NCBI GenBank assembly: GCA_963753545.1
Contig: CAVWCQ010000008.1
Span: 2,046,001 to 2,110,000, forward strand
Source: CAVWCQ01 sp963753545
GTDB lineage: Bacteria; Chloroflexota; Anaerolineae; Aggregatilineales; Aggregatilineaceae
Length of the DNA stretch: 64,000 nucleotides
Reading direction: 5' to 3'
Numbering within the stretch: the first letter of the stretch is position 1; each line of letters starts with the position of its first letter. The notes under the pieces are model-generated. The model saw only the letters and a program-made list of their open reading frames with translations, was not told the DNA's origin and made no database searches. Shown here piece after piece: positions 27,451 through 37,485 of this stretch. Position numbers and translations under genes: made by a program.

Positions 27451-27806
27451 CGACCCGTGTTATGTACCCTAAACGAAGTGAGCGGCTCGCCTGGGATACT
27501 GGGTATTGAGGGCTGAATAGGAAATCCACGTTTTTCTATAAGAAAACCTTGACTTTCTGCAAAGCCGCTGTATACTACTTATTCAGCAAAATTGCGGCGG
27601 CTGATCAGAAAGACGGAAAACTTTGCGAACGGCCCCCTACAAGTCGTGCGGAGTGGGGAAAGCGTCGGAGCGCTGAAACGAAAAGTTTCATGCGCTTATT
27701 TGCTTCTTAGCCTATGAAGACTCCACAAACCAGTTTGTTATCAACTCAAGTTTTGTTGACTCCAGTTGGATAGTAGTCAGTAACCAAGCGCAGAGGAGGG
27801 CACGCC
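27451..27806 (+). other. 356-bp leader region upstream of rpoC
   Basis: No rpoB or other gene lies here. It carries the rpoC promoter and a leader of about 220 bases with AT-rich 3' part. AAAACTTTGCG and CGAAAAGTTT can pair across about 65 bases, and GGAGTCAACAAAA-like complementary stretches occur near 27735-27765. No known riboswitch was recognised. Confidence 0.5.
27549..27576 (+). promoter_or_regulatory. Predicted rpoC promoter
   Basis: TTGACT, 16-base spacer, TATACT. It leaves a leader of roughly 220 bases before the TTG start of rpoC at 27807. Confidence 0.65.
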
Positions 27807-30800
27807 TTGGAGGCGAAAGACTTTAGCGCACTGCGGATCAGTTTGGCTTCTCCCGAACAGATTCGATCCTGGTCGTACGGAGAGGTCACCAAACCTGAAA
27901 CGATTAACTACCGTCGTCTTCGCCCGGAAAAAGACGGGCTCTTTTGTGAGGCGATTTTTGGCCCCACAAAAGACTATCAATGTTACTGCGGTAAGTATAA
28001 AAACGTCCGTTATCGCGGCATTGTCTGCGATAAATGCGGCGTCGAGGTCACCCGCTCGTCGGTTCGCCGCGAACGGCTGGGCCATATCGAGTTAGCCGCT
28101 CCTGTTGCGCATGTGTGGTACACCCGCCGCGTTCCCAGCTACCTGGGAATCCTGCTGGATGTCAGCCGCCGCAACCTGGACCGCGTTCTGTACTTCGCGC
28201 AGTATGTCATTACTCATGTGGACGAAGAAGCCCGCCAGAAGGCACTGAAGCGCATCGAAGAAGATGTCGAGCGCCAGGGCGTGGTCATCCGGTCCGAACT
28301 TGAGAATCAGCAGGAAACGATTCGGGCGGATCGTGAAGTTGACCTGACCGATCTCCAGAACGATATTGACTCGATTCACAAGCGCTTCAACCTGGAACAG
28401 GATCGTCTCTCTGAGGCGGTCATGGCCGAAGCTCAGCTTCTCCAGGAGCGTATTGATGCCCAGATGGGCACGCGGCTGCAGTCCGACCTGTTCTTTGAAT
28501 CGGCGGGCGTGCTGATCGCGGAGAAGGGCGACAAGGTTGAGTATGAGCTGCTTGCAGCGGTTCAGGACGCAGCCAAGGATCGCCTGAATGAAATCATGGA
28601 CGAGATTGAGTCTCGCCGCCAGGGTGAACTCGATTTGCTCGATGCGCGCGTCGACCAGCGCACCAATGTCGCTGCCGACGAAATCCAGGATATCCAGTCA
28701 CAACTGGATCGCCGCCTGTCCCGGCTGCATGCTGCCGCGGGCGAGGCGCGTGACGAACTGCTCTCGCTGGGCGAACTGCAATTCCTGGGCGAGCCGCGCT
28801 ATCGCGAACTGAAGCAAAAATACGGCCAGACCTTTAAGGCCGATATGGGCGCGGAAGCGTTCCTGGAAATCCTCAAGCACATGGATCTGGAGAAACTGGC
28901 TTTGGAACTGTGGCGCGAGGTACGCACCACCCGCAGTAAGCAGCGCCGCAAGAAGGCAACCAAGCGGCTGCGCGTGGTGGAAAGCCTGATCAAGAGTAAC
29001 AACCGTCCTGAATGGATGATTCTGACCGTTCTGCCGGTCATCCCTCCCGATCTGCGCCCGATGGTGCAGTTGGATGGTGGCCGCTTTGCCACATCTGACC
29101 TGAACGACCTGTACCGCCGCGTGATCAACCGCAACAACCGTCTCAAGCGCCTGCTCGAACTCGGCGCGCCCGATGTGATCGTGCGCAACGAGAAGCGTAT
29201 GCTGCAAGAAGCGGTTGACAGCCTGATCGATAACAGCCAGCGCGGCAAGGCGCTCAGCCGCCGGGGCCGCCGCGAACTGAAATCCCTGAGCGATATGCTC
29301 AAGGGGAAGAAGGGCCGCTTCCGCCGCAACCTGCTGGGTAAGCGCGTGGACTATTCGGGCCGTTCGGTGATCGTCATTGGTCCCAAGCTGAAGCTGCACC
29401 AGTGCGGCCTGCCGAAGATCATGGCGCTGGAACTGTACCGCCCGTTCGTGATCAGCCGGCTTGTCCAGTACAACTACGCCAGCAACGTCAAGGGCGCGAA
29501 GCGCATCATCGAGCGCGAACGTCCCGAAGTCTGGGAAGTGCTGGAAGAAGTGATCAAGGAACGCCCGGTGCTGCTCAACCGCGCCCCACTCTGCACCGCC
29601 TGGGTATTCAGGCGTTCGAGCCGCTGCTGGTTGAAGGCAAGGCGATCCAAATTCACCCGCTGGTCTGCGCCGCGTTTAACGCGGACTTCGACGGCGACCA
29701 GATGGCCGTTCATGTGCCGCTGAGCACAGAAGGCTGTCGAAGAAGCGCGCACGCTGATGCTGAGCACGAAGAACCTGCTCAAGCCCGCCGACGGTTCGCC
29801 GGTGGTGGCTCCATCGAAGGACATGGTGCTGGGCAACTACTATCTGACGATGGACCCGACCGCGGAAATCGTCTGCGCTGACGAGCCGCGCCGAGGAATT
29901 CCGGCACTGGGAAGACGCCAAGGGACGCGGCCTGAAGATCGTGGCGGTTTACAATTCCGCCGGGTCGCAGCAGATCGAACGCCACGGCCTGGACGCCGGG
30001 AACGACATCACGATTCTGAAAGATACCGAAGACTGAGACAGGCCGCAAGCTACAAGGCGATGGATCAGTTGATCGACGGCGTGCTGGATGGCACATACGA
30101 TGTCGCGGTGCACAACGGCTATGAGATGAACGAGTGGCTGAAGCTGCACCCGGATGCGCCGCTGATTCTGGCTAACCTGAGCGAACGCCGTGTGGTCGTC
30201 GACATGGACGAAGTGGAATATCTGTATGGCCTGGGCTGGTCACCCTGCACACGCCGATCCTGCTTGGTAACTACTAACGACGAAGAACCTGCTCAGCCGG
30301 AGCCGGAAATCACGACGATAGGGCGCGCGTTGTTCAACCGCATCCTGCCCGATGAAATGCGCTTCGTGCAGGAAACGCTCTCGAAGAAGAGCCTGCAAAA
30401 GCTGGTGGCGCAGCATCTACCAGCGCTACGGCCCGGATCGTGACGACCGACGTGGTGGACGCGATCAAGAATATCGGCTTCCACTATGCGACAGTTTCCG
30501 GCACAACGATTGCCGTATCTGACCTGACCGTTCCCGACGGAACGCGAAGGAATTCTGGAAGAAGCAACGACGACCGTCGAAACGGCCCAGCGCGACTTCC
30601 GGCGCGGTCTGCTGACCGAAGAAGAGCGCTACCAGATCACGATCGACAGCTGGAACAAGGCGAAGTCGGACCTGAAGGACGTGATCAGCGATACGCTTGA
30701 TCCGTTCGGCCCGATTGCGGTTATGGCGCTCTCCGGCTCGACCAAGGGTGGGTTTGGTCCCATCACGCAGTTGGCTGGCATGCGCGGCCTGATGGCTGAC

Positions 30801-32628
30801 CCGTCGGGGCGTATCATCGACCTGCCGATCAAGAGCCACTTCCGCATGGGCCTGACGGCGCTCGAATACTTCATTTCGACGCACGGTGCCCGTAAAGGTC
30901 TGGCCGACACCGCGCTCCGTACTGCTGACGCCGGGTACATGACCCGCCGTCTGGTGGATGTGGCGCAGGATATGATCATCAACCGCACCGACTGCGGCAC
31001 GCGGCAGGGCATTCGCATCCTGAACCCCGCCCATCACGAAAACCAGGATGGACGCGGCGTGGCGCTGCCCGAAGTGGACGTAGCCGGGCAGGACTTGACC
31101 GAGCGCGTGATCGGACGCGTTGCCGCGCGTGACACTTACGATCCCCAGACGGGCGAATTGATCGTCGACCGCAATCGACATGATCGACGAAGAAGTCGCG
31201 GACAGGCTGGAAAAGGGCGTTCTCGGAGAAGTGTGGGTCCGCAGCCCGATGACCTGCTCGTTGGTGCATGGCATCTGCGCGCTGTGTTACGGGCGTGACC
31301 TGGGACGCGGCGAACTGGTCGAGATCGGTTCGGCGGTGGGTATCGTCGCGGCGCAGTCGATTGGCGAACCCGGCACGCAGCTTACGCTCCGTACGTTCCA
31401 TACCGGTGGTGTGGCTGGCGGTGGTGGCGACATCACGAGCGGTCTGCCCCGCGTGGAAGAACTGTTCGAAGCCCGCAAGAAGCCGAAAGGCGAAGCGGTG
31501 GTCGTGGACATCAGCGGCACGCTGCGCCTGCTCCGCAAGGAAGGCGTCCGTATCGCGCGGGTGATCAACAGCGAACTGCGCAGCGAACAGCACGAAATTC
31601 CATTCGGCTGGGAAGTGCATGATCGAAGATGGCGCGTCCGTGCGCGAAGGCCAGTCCATCGCCGTGGAACCAAGTGGTCGACGGCGTGGTCGAAGCGGCT
31701 CTGACGGGTGAGGCCTATCTCGAAGGGCATCACATCTACATCCGGGCTGAAGTCGAAGACGTGCGCGACTACGAAATTCCGCAGAACGCGCGCCTGCTCG
31801 AAGACGTGGTTGACGGGATGCAGGTGACAGCGGGCCAGCAGTTGACCGAAGGCTCGAAGAACCCGCACCGCATCCTGCGCATTCTGGGCCAGGACGCTGC
31901 GGAACACTATCTGCTGACGGAAGTCCAGAAGGTGTACCGCAACCAGGGCGTGAATATCGCAGACAAGCACTTCGAAGTCGTCATCCGCAAGATGATGAGC
32001 AAGGTTCAGATCACACGCAGCGGCGACAGCGATACTGCTGCCGGGCGAACTGATCGACAAACTGCTGCTGCTCGAAATGAACGAGCGGCTGATTGCTGAT
32101 AACAAGGAACCGGCGGCGGCGATTCCAGTGCTGCTGGGCGTCACCAAGGCGGCTCTGACCACCGACAGCTTCCTCTCAGCGGCCAGCTTCCAGCACACAA
32201 TCAAGGTGCTGGCGGGCGCGGCTATCGAAGGTAAGGCGGACCGTCTGTATGGTCTCAAGGAAAACGTGATCATCGGTAAGCTGATCCCGGCGGGTACGGG
32301 CTTCCATACCTACCAGGACCGCGATATCGCGATCAACAACGAGCAGCTTGAGGCGCAAGTCGTTCTCACCCCGCACGAAGATGATGAGGATGATGAGGAC
32401 GAGGACGATCTGCTGATGGCGGACGAAGTCGATCTGGACGAGATCGAAGAGGAAGAAGACGTGGACCTGGCCCTGGGTGACTTCGACGAGGAAGAAGAAG
32501 ACCTCGACGCAGACCTGGATGACGAGGAACACGAAGAAGAGGAAGAACTCGACGAAGAAGACGACGTGGACTCCGTTGACGCACTCGCTGACGAAGAAGA
32601 CGAACTCGAGGACTTCGAAGAGGAATAA
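27807..32628 (+). CDS. rpoC: RNA polymerase beta' subunit (multiple frameshifts)
   Basis: This is the catalytic subunit of RNA polymerase. TTG 27807 with GAGGAGGG upstream gives the expected N-terminus (LASPEQIRSWSYGEV). Zinc site 1 is Cys59, 61, 74 and 77. A long coiled-coil insertion (about residues 130-320) replaces the usual short region. The Mg2+ site NADFDGDQMAVHVPLS lies near 29677, the trigger-loop region GLMADPSGRIIDLPIKSHF near 30790, and zinc site 2 Cys near 30993, 31254, 31277 and 31286. The last 80 residues are almost all Asp/Glu. The frame breaks about ten times: near 29592, 29733, 29875, 30030, 30237, 30280, 30410-30440, 30542, 31176, 31619, 31667 and 32032. Conservation resumes after each, so error is likelier than decay. 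No rpoB lies upstream. Confidence 0.95.
32385..32625 (+). repeat. Acidic low-complexity coding tail of rpoC
   Basis: About 80 codons of GAG/GAA/GAC/GAT with few others, encoding a polyacidic RpoC extension after the last conserved segment. Confidence 0.85.
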
Positions 32629-32655
32629 TCCTCAAAAATACCACGAATAAGCAGC

Positions 32656-32688
32656 AGGGCGGCTCATCAACTGAGCCGCCCTTTTTTT
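32656..32688 (+). terminator. Rho-independent terminator of rpoC
   Basis: AGGGCGGCTCA and TGAGCCGCCCT form a perfect 11-bp stem with a 5-base loop followed by seven T. Confidence 0.95.
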
Positions 32689-32747
32689 GTTCCTGTGGCT
32701 GGGCAGCGGCATGATCCATAAAATCTGTGAAAAAAGGATGTACCACC

Positions 32748-33773
32748 ATGAATCCTCACGGTTTTGTCGCGATCACCGGGCACGGGCTGGCCCGCGCAAG
32801 TCAGACAGCAGGTGGAGAATGGGCCGTTGAAACCCTGCTGGCGGATCAAGATGTTCGCTGCCTCGCCGCTGATCCGCAGCAGCCACAAACAATCTATGCG
32901 GGAACGCAGGGGAACGGCGTGCTGTGTTCCGACGACGCGGGTAAAACATGGCAGCCCGCCGGACTCTCCGGGCAGATCATCAAGGCGTTAGCGGTCAGCC
33001 CCAGCGATCCCCAGACGGTGTATGCCGGGACCAAACCCGCTTACCTCTATGTCTCGCGGGACGGCGGCGGGCAGTGGACGGAAATCGAGCCGTTCCGCCA
33101 TATTGCGGGCAGGTGGCTCTGGAAATCGCCCGCAGAAACGCCGTTCACAGCCTATGTGCAGGCGATTGCTCTCTCCCCGACGGATCCCCACGCGCTATTG
33201 TCGTGGGTATCGAAGCGGGCGCGGTCGTGCACAGCGATGATGGCGGGCAGAACTGGTCAACACACCGCAAGGGCGCGCTGCGCGACTGCCATTCGCTCAT
33301 TTTTCATGCGCGGGATGGGCGTTATGTGTATGAAGCGGGGGGAACAGGGGCCGGAGTCGCCATGAGCCAGGACGGCGGTTATACCTGGAACCAGCCGAAA
33401 GAGGGGATTGACCGGCATTATGGCTGGGCCTGTGCTGCCGACCCCGCCCAGCCCGATATCTGGTATGCCTCGATTTCGCCCATGCCGGGTTTTTTCCCTC
33501 CTGGCCCCCCTCCGGCACATATTGACGGCAAAGCGAATGCGTTCATTTTCCGGTATCAGAGATGGTGCATGGCACAAGCTCGGTGGGGGACTTCCGCAGC
33601 CGTTGGCTTATATGGCCTACGCGCTGATCACCGATCCCGACGCGCCAGGGCACGTGTATGCCGGGTTGAGCAATGGCGATGTCTGGCAGAGCACCGATCA
33701 TGGGGATAGCTGGACGAAACTGCCCTTCAATCTGACGGGCATTCACCGCTCCATGATTCTGCTCCACGCATAA
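32748..33773 (+). CDS. BNR/sortilin-like beta-propeller protein (frameshifted)
   Basis: The product consists of repeated blades with Asp-box-like SDDAGKTW, SRDGGGQW, HSDDGGQNW, SQDGGYTW and STDHGDSW, each about 40 residues apart, the pattern of sialidase/sortilin/WSC-type propellers. No signal peptide is seen, so it may be cytoplasmic. Frames change near 33200 and 33560. ATG 32748 has AAAAAGGA upstream. It could be a binding or sensing protein; sialidase catalytic residues (Arg triad) are not evident. Confidence 0.78.
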
Positions 33774-33779
33774 ATATGG

Positions 33780-34339
33780 CTACAGTTTCTTCTGCAAACT
33801 GAGCGGCGTGGGCAGCCCGTCGATGCTGATCAGATTGTTGCGCTGCTCGTAGGCTTCCAGGCCATCGGGCCGAGCTTTTCCGCCCACTTGGTGTGCTGGT
33901 CGCGTTCGCCCTGGTAGTCATAGAGGGGGACGCCAAAGCCGCACGAGGTCTGGACGCGGGTGATATCGGCGATGATCAACTGGCGCGTGCTGGGCAGAAT
34001 CGTGAAGAGGGGACTCAGTGCACCCCATTCAATACTGCCCGGCAGCACAGCATGCCCCCTGCCATAAAGCCGCAGGATATTCGGCGGGCCGTCAAACGAA
34101 CAGAACATAAACGTGATCCGGCCATTTTCGAGCAGGTGAGCCGACGTTTCATTGCCGCTGCTGATCAGGTCCATATATCCCACGCGCAGCGGCGACAGCA
34201 CGCGGAAACAGTCAAGTCCCTTGGGCGACAGGTTGACATGGCCTTCGGCGCTGAGCGGGGCAGTGCTGACGAAGAACAGATGCTGGTTTGAGATGAATTC
34301 GCGGATATGGTCGTCAATGCTGTCGTGTACTTTTGCCAT
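33780..34339 (-). CDS. Pyridoxamine 5'-phosphate oxidase-family flavin-binding protein (frameshifted)
   Basis: The product has the split-barrel FMN-binding layout: FISNQHLFFVSTAPLSAEGH, VNLSPKGLD, GYMDLISSGNETSAHLLENG and RITFMFCSFDGPPNILRLYG. Such proteins bind FMN, F420 or heme and oxidise or reduce small molecules. One base is missing near 33866, after which GLEAYEQRNNLISIDGLPTP leads to the stop TAG at 33780. ATG 34339 has CCGGAGG upstream. It is convergent with the propeller gene. Confidence 0.85.
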
Positions 34340-34429
34340 GTTATCCTCCGGTTGATTTTGTGTGCCAAACAATAGAGGGAATCGGCTCATAGTGCTAATC
34401 CCCTCTAAACCGTTTTGTTCGACGATGGA

Positions 34430-35758
34430 CTAGCGCACCCACTCGGCGTCAAATTCCATGCCAAAGAGGCCCATCTGTCCCTGGCAGACACCCAGTACGG
34501 AACCTGTCAGGGTGGTGTCACTGTCAAATTGACCATCAATGAGCAGCGACGTTGATCCTGCTGCCCAGGACGCCGTTTCTGGTATGGTAAAGGAGCCATC
34601 CGATTAAATCGCGATTGGACTTTGTAACGTACTTTCACACCCCTGCTGTTCCTTGCCAAACACGGGGATGCGGATCGTGAAATCACTGATCGTCCCATCG
34701 TCACGGACGACAAAACGCAAATTTCCGGGGAAGCCAACGTTGTTAATCGTGCCTTCCCACTGGCCCGGCTTGGCAGCTCCAACCGTTCCGTCGGATGCCC
34801 CGCCCTGAGTATGGGTCTCGGCTTCTTCAGTCACCACTACCGCTGCCACCGGCGGCACTTCCCCAGAGGACCAATTTGGCGAGAAATCGAACGCGGGATT
34901 ATTCGTCAGATTTCGAACATTTTCGCCATCCGCATCCATGACGTAGATTTCACCCGCCTCGCTATTGAAGACGATGTAATTGCTGTCAGGGGACCAGGAT
35001 GGGATCAGCACTTGAGTCCCATCGGAAGCCGTGAATGGTTGGATATCACCACTCTCAACCGCAAGGGAATATCCCGAATAACCGAGGCCCATATCTGCTA
35101 CAAAGGAAATTAACGTAGAGTTGGGGGACCAGTCGAGGACGAATTCACTGGTATCTGGACTATTGGTCAGGTTCTGCACATGCTGACCATCAACATCCAT
35201 GATGAAAATGTCGCAGTCACTCCCCGGTTCAGTGCAGCCAGAAAAAGCGATAGTAGTGCCATCAGGTGACCAGGAGACAGACAGCTTATGCAGCTGCAGA
35301 TCGCTGCTCGTCAGCCTCGCTTGATTTTTTCCATCAGCGTCCATGATGTAAATGTTCCAATACGTTTCGGAGGCTGGCATCGAGTTAAAAATAATGTGCT
35401 TTCCGTCTGGTGACCAGGTGGGATTGCTGCCTCCGCCTTCTGTAAGTCGAACGAGGTCGTCACCAGCGGCATCCATGAGATAGATGTCGAATACTTCCGC
35501 TTCAGCCCGGTCAGATACAAAGGCGATCTGCTTACCATCAGGCGACCAATTTGGCGTTGCGTCGGTGGCAGGATTATTGGTTAGACGCTGCACATTACCG
35601 CCATCGGTATCCATGACATAGATTTCCGTGTTTCCATCTCGATCTGAGGCAAAAGCGATCCGGCTGATATCCTCACTTTGCCCGGCTGCCTGTCCCACAA
35701 GCAGAAGAGACGCTGCCAGGCAGATGCAGAGCAACCACACCATACGAGAGTTTTTCAT
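34430..35758 (-). CDS. Secreted TolB-like WD40/PD40 beta-propeller with in-frame TAA
   Basis: A signal peptide (VWLLCICLAASLLLVGQAAG) is followed by six or seven PD40 blades (IAFASDRDGNTEIYVMDTDG, PNWSPDGKQIAFVSDRA, NPTWSPDGKHIIF), the TolB-type surface propeller. A C-terminal beta domain follows (RFVVRDDGTISDFTIRI). An in-frame TAA at 34604-34606 interrupts this domain; the following 57 codons (SDGSFTIPETASWAAG to the TAG at 34430) continue the same fold, so the stop is suspicious. The true end is either 34604 or 34430. Found next to another secreted carbohydrate-related protein. Confidence 0.8.
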
Positions 35759-35835
35759 GATGTTCTCCTTTAGCAGGTATATTGTTCAGTTCAGTAGTTT
35801 ATTTTTCCCGCTCAGGCAAGTCAGGAACCCCCCCC

Positions 35836-37390
35836 TTAATTCTTCGGCGCATCCTTGAGTAGTTGGTAGACCGGGCGCGGACTCCAATCGGGGTTCAGCA
35901 TGCCATAGGCGGCCTGCGGATCGGATTTGTCCAACACACCAAGCAGCGTGCTGAAGTTCAGATTCCAGAGGATCATCGGGCCGACCCACGAGCGCTCCTC
36001 ACCCAACTGGAAGGCGCGGATCGTGTAGTTTGCCTGCTGCCACTGGTCGATGAAGCTGAAATAGGGCGTGTCGGCGGGATCGGCGGGGCGCGATCCGTTC
36101 TGCGCTTTCAGCCCATCGAAGGTGGCCCAGCCAAATTCCGTGACCCACAACTGCGCATTGTGCCCGTTGGCCTGGACGATCTGGTGATAGTCTTCCAGCG
36201 TATCCAGGAAGAAAAACTGCTTCTGATCGTCCCACCCGCGCGAAGGCGAGGCGCAGCAGCGAGCATCGGGTGCGTTGCCCCAGCCATAGGGATGCACGCC
36301 CACAGCTACATTGCCCCCATATTGGGCCAGCCCCGCGTTATAAAGCTGCTGGAGCCAGGTACGATCATTAGTCGAATAGTCGAGATCGCCGGTAGGGGCA
36401 GGAGCCGCCGTGATGACCGTAATATCCGGCGAGAAACTCTTGATGGCGCTGTAGGCCGGACCAAAATAGCGCATATACTCCGCCCCGGTCAGGGGATGGT
36501 TGTGCCATTCGCGATCCAGGTTCGGCTCGTTCCAAACCTCGATGGCGTCTACCTGCGGGCGGCCTGCGCCGTCCGTGCCAATCATATTCAGCATGCCACC
36601 CAGGAAGTTCGCCAGGACCGCCGGATCGTTGGGCGGGCCATCGTCGCGCATGGTCCCATCCGAGTCCGGGGATCGGGACCAGCCGGGCGCTTTGGCGACA
36701 CTGATCAGCACCTTGAAGCCCGCGGCATGAGTGCGCTGGACATAGAGGCGCAGCATGTAGAACAGTTCTGTATATTGGCCGGAGGAGGATTTCGAGCAGC
36801 GACCAGTTGAACTGGTATTTGATCCAGGTGACTCCCAATTCGGCGGCTCGGCTGAGGACGAGATCAAACTCGCGGCTGTCGATATGGGGATGGACCTGAA
36901 TACCGAGCATCGCCCGGTTTAAGCCCGGCAGAGGTGTGCCGCCCTCCGGTGATGGGATGGATGGCGCGGTCGGGGGGATCGGTACTTGCGTCGGCATCGG
37001 TGTATAGTTCGGCCCCACAATCGACCCAAAACTGCCAGAGCTGATCGTCGGCGTGGAGGAGGGGGGCAGCGCGGCGACAGCGGTTTCGCTGTTCGTCAGC
37101 GGGCCAAACGTGCCGGGCGTCTCTGTTGGCACGGCTGCGGGCTGCTGGTCCGTCGGGGCTGTGATCGAGTTCGCGAGCGGCCCATAGGTGACATCGGGCG
37201 GGACCGTTGGCAGGGGAGTCGACTCAGCAGGGGCCGGAGTCAGCGCAGGTGTTTCGCTGGCTGCGGGCAATTCAGAAATGATTGTCGCGTCGTGGGTCGG
37301 TGTCACATAGACCAGGACGGGCGTCGGATTTCCGCCGCATGCAGCGAGCAGCAAAACAACGAGCAGAATGGATAGTTGTCGAATAGTCAT
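35836..37390 (-). CDS. Lipoprotein glycoside hydrolase of clan GH-A (frameshifted)
   Basis: The N-terminus is a lipoprotein signal with lipobox LLAACGG (Cys at residue 18), followed by a Thr/Pro/Ser/Ala-rich spacer of about 140 residues. The catalytic domain is a TIM barrel with the GH-A acid/base motif EVWNEPNLDREWHN and the nucleophile motif LWVTEFGWATFDG. This resembles family 39/5-type glycosidases. One frame change near 36785 separates the two parts (FNWSLLE, then SSSGQYTELFY). It would act on extracellular polysaccharide; the substrate is unknown. Confidence 0.85.
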
Positions 37391-37442
37391 GGGGAAAGTC
37401 TAACACGGGGACGGCGCGGCGTCGATAAGCGTTTGGTGAGAC

Positions 37443-37474
37443 AAAAAAGCCCACCAGGACACTCCTGGTGGGCT
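37443..37474 (-). terminator. Rho-independent terminator of the kimA-like gene
   Basis: AGCCCACCAGGA and TCCTGGTGGGCT form a perfect 12-bp stem with a 3-base loop, followed on the minus strand by six T. Confidence 0.9.
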
Positions 37475-37485
37475 AACGTTTCGTG

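Noticed and set aside
28698..29399. Long antisense reading frame opposite rpoC (and similar ones opposite other GC-rich genes, for example 39671-40756 and 60063-61094)
   Set aside because: GC-rich codon structure leaves the opposite strand open. The products lack family motifs and overlap well-supported genes.
27807..32628. Programmed frameshifting in rpoC
   Set aside because: About ten breaks of differing type and context, without slippery heptamers or pseudoknots, in a gene where frameshifting is not known. Sequence error explains them better.
32748..33773. Sialidase (GH33) assignment
   Set aside because: Asp-box repeats alone define many propellers; the Arg triad and nucleophile Tyr are not recognisable.
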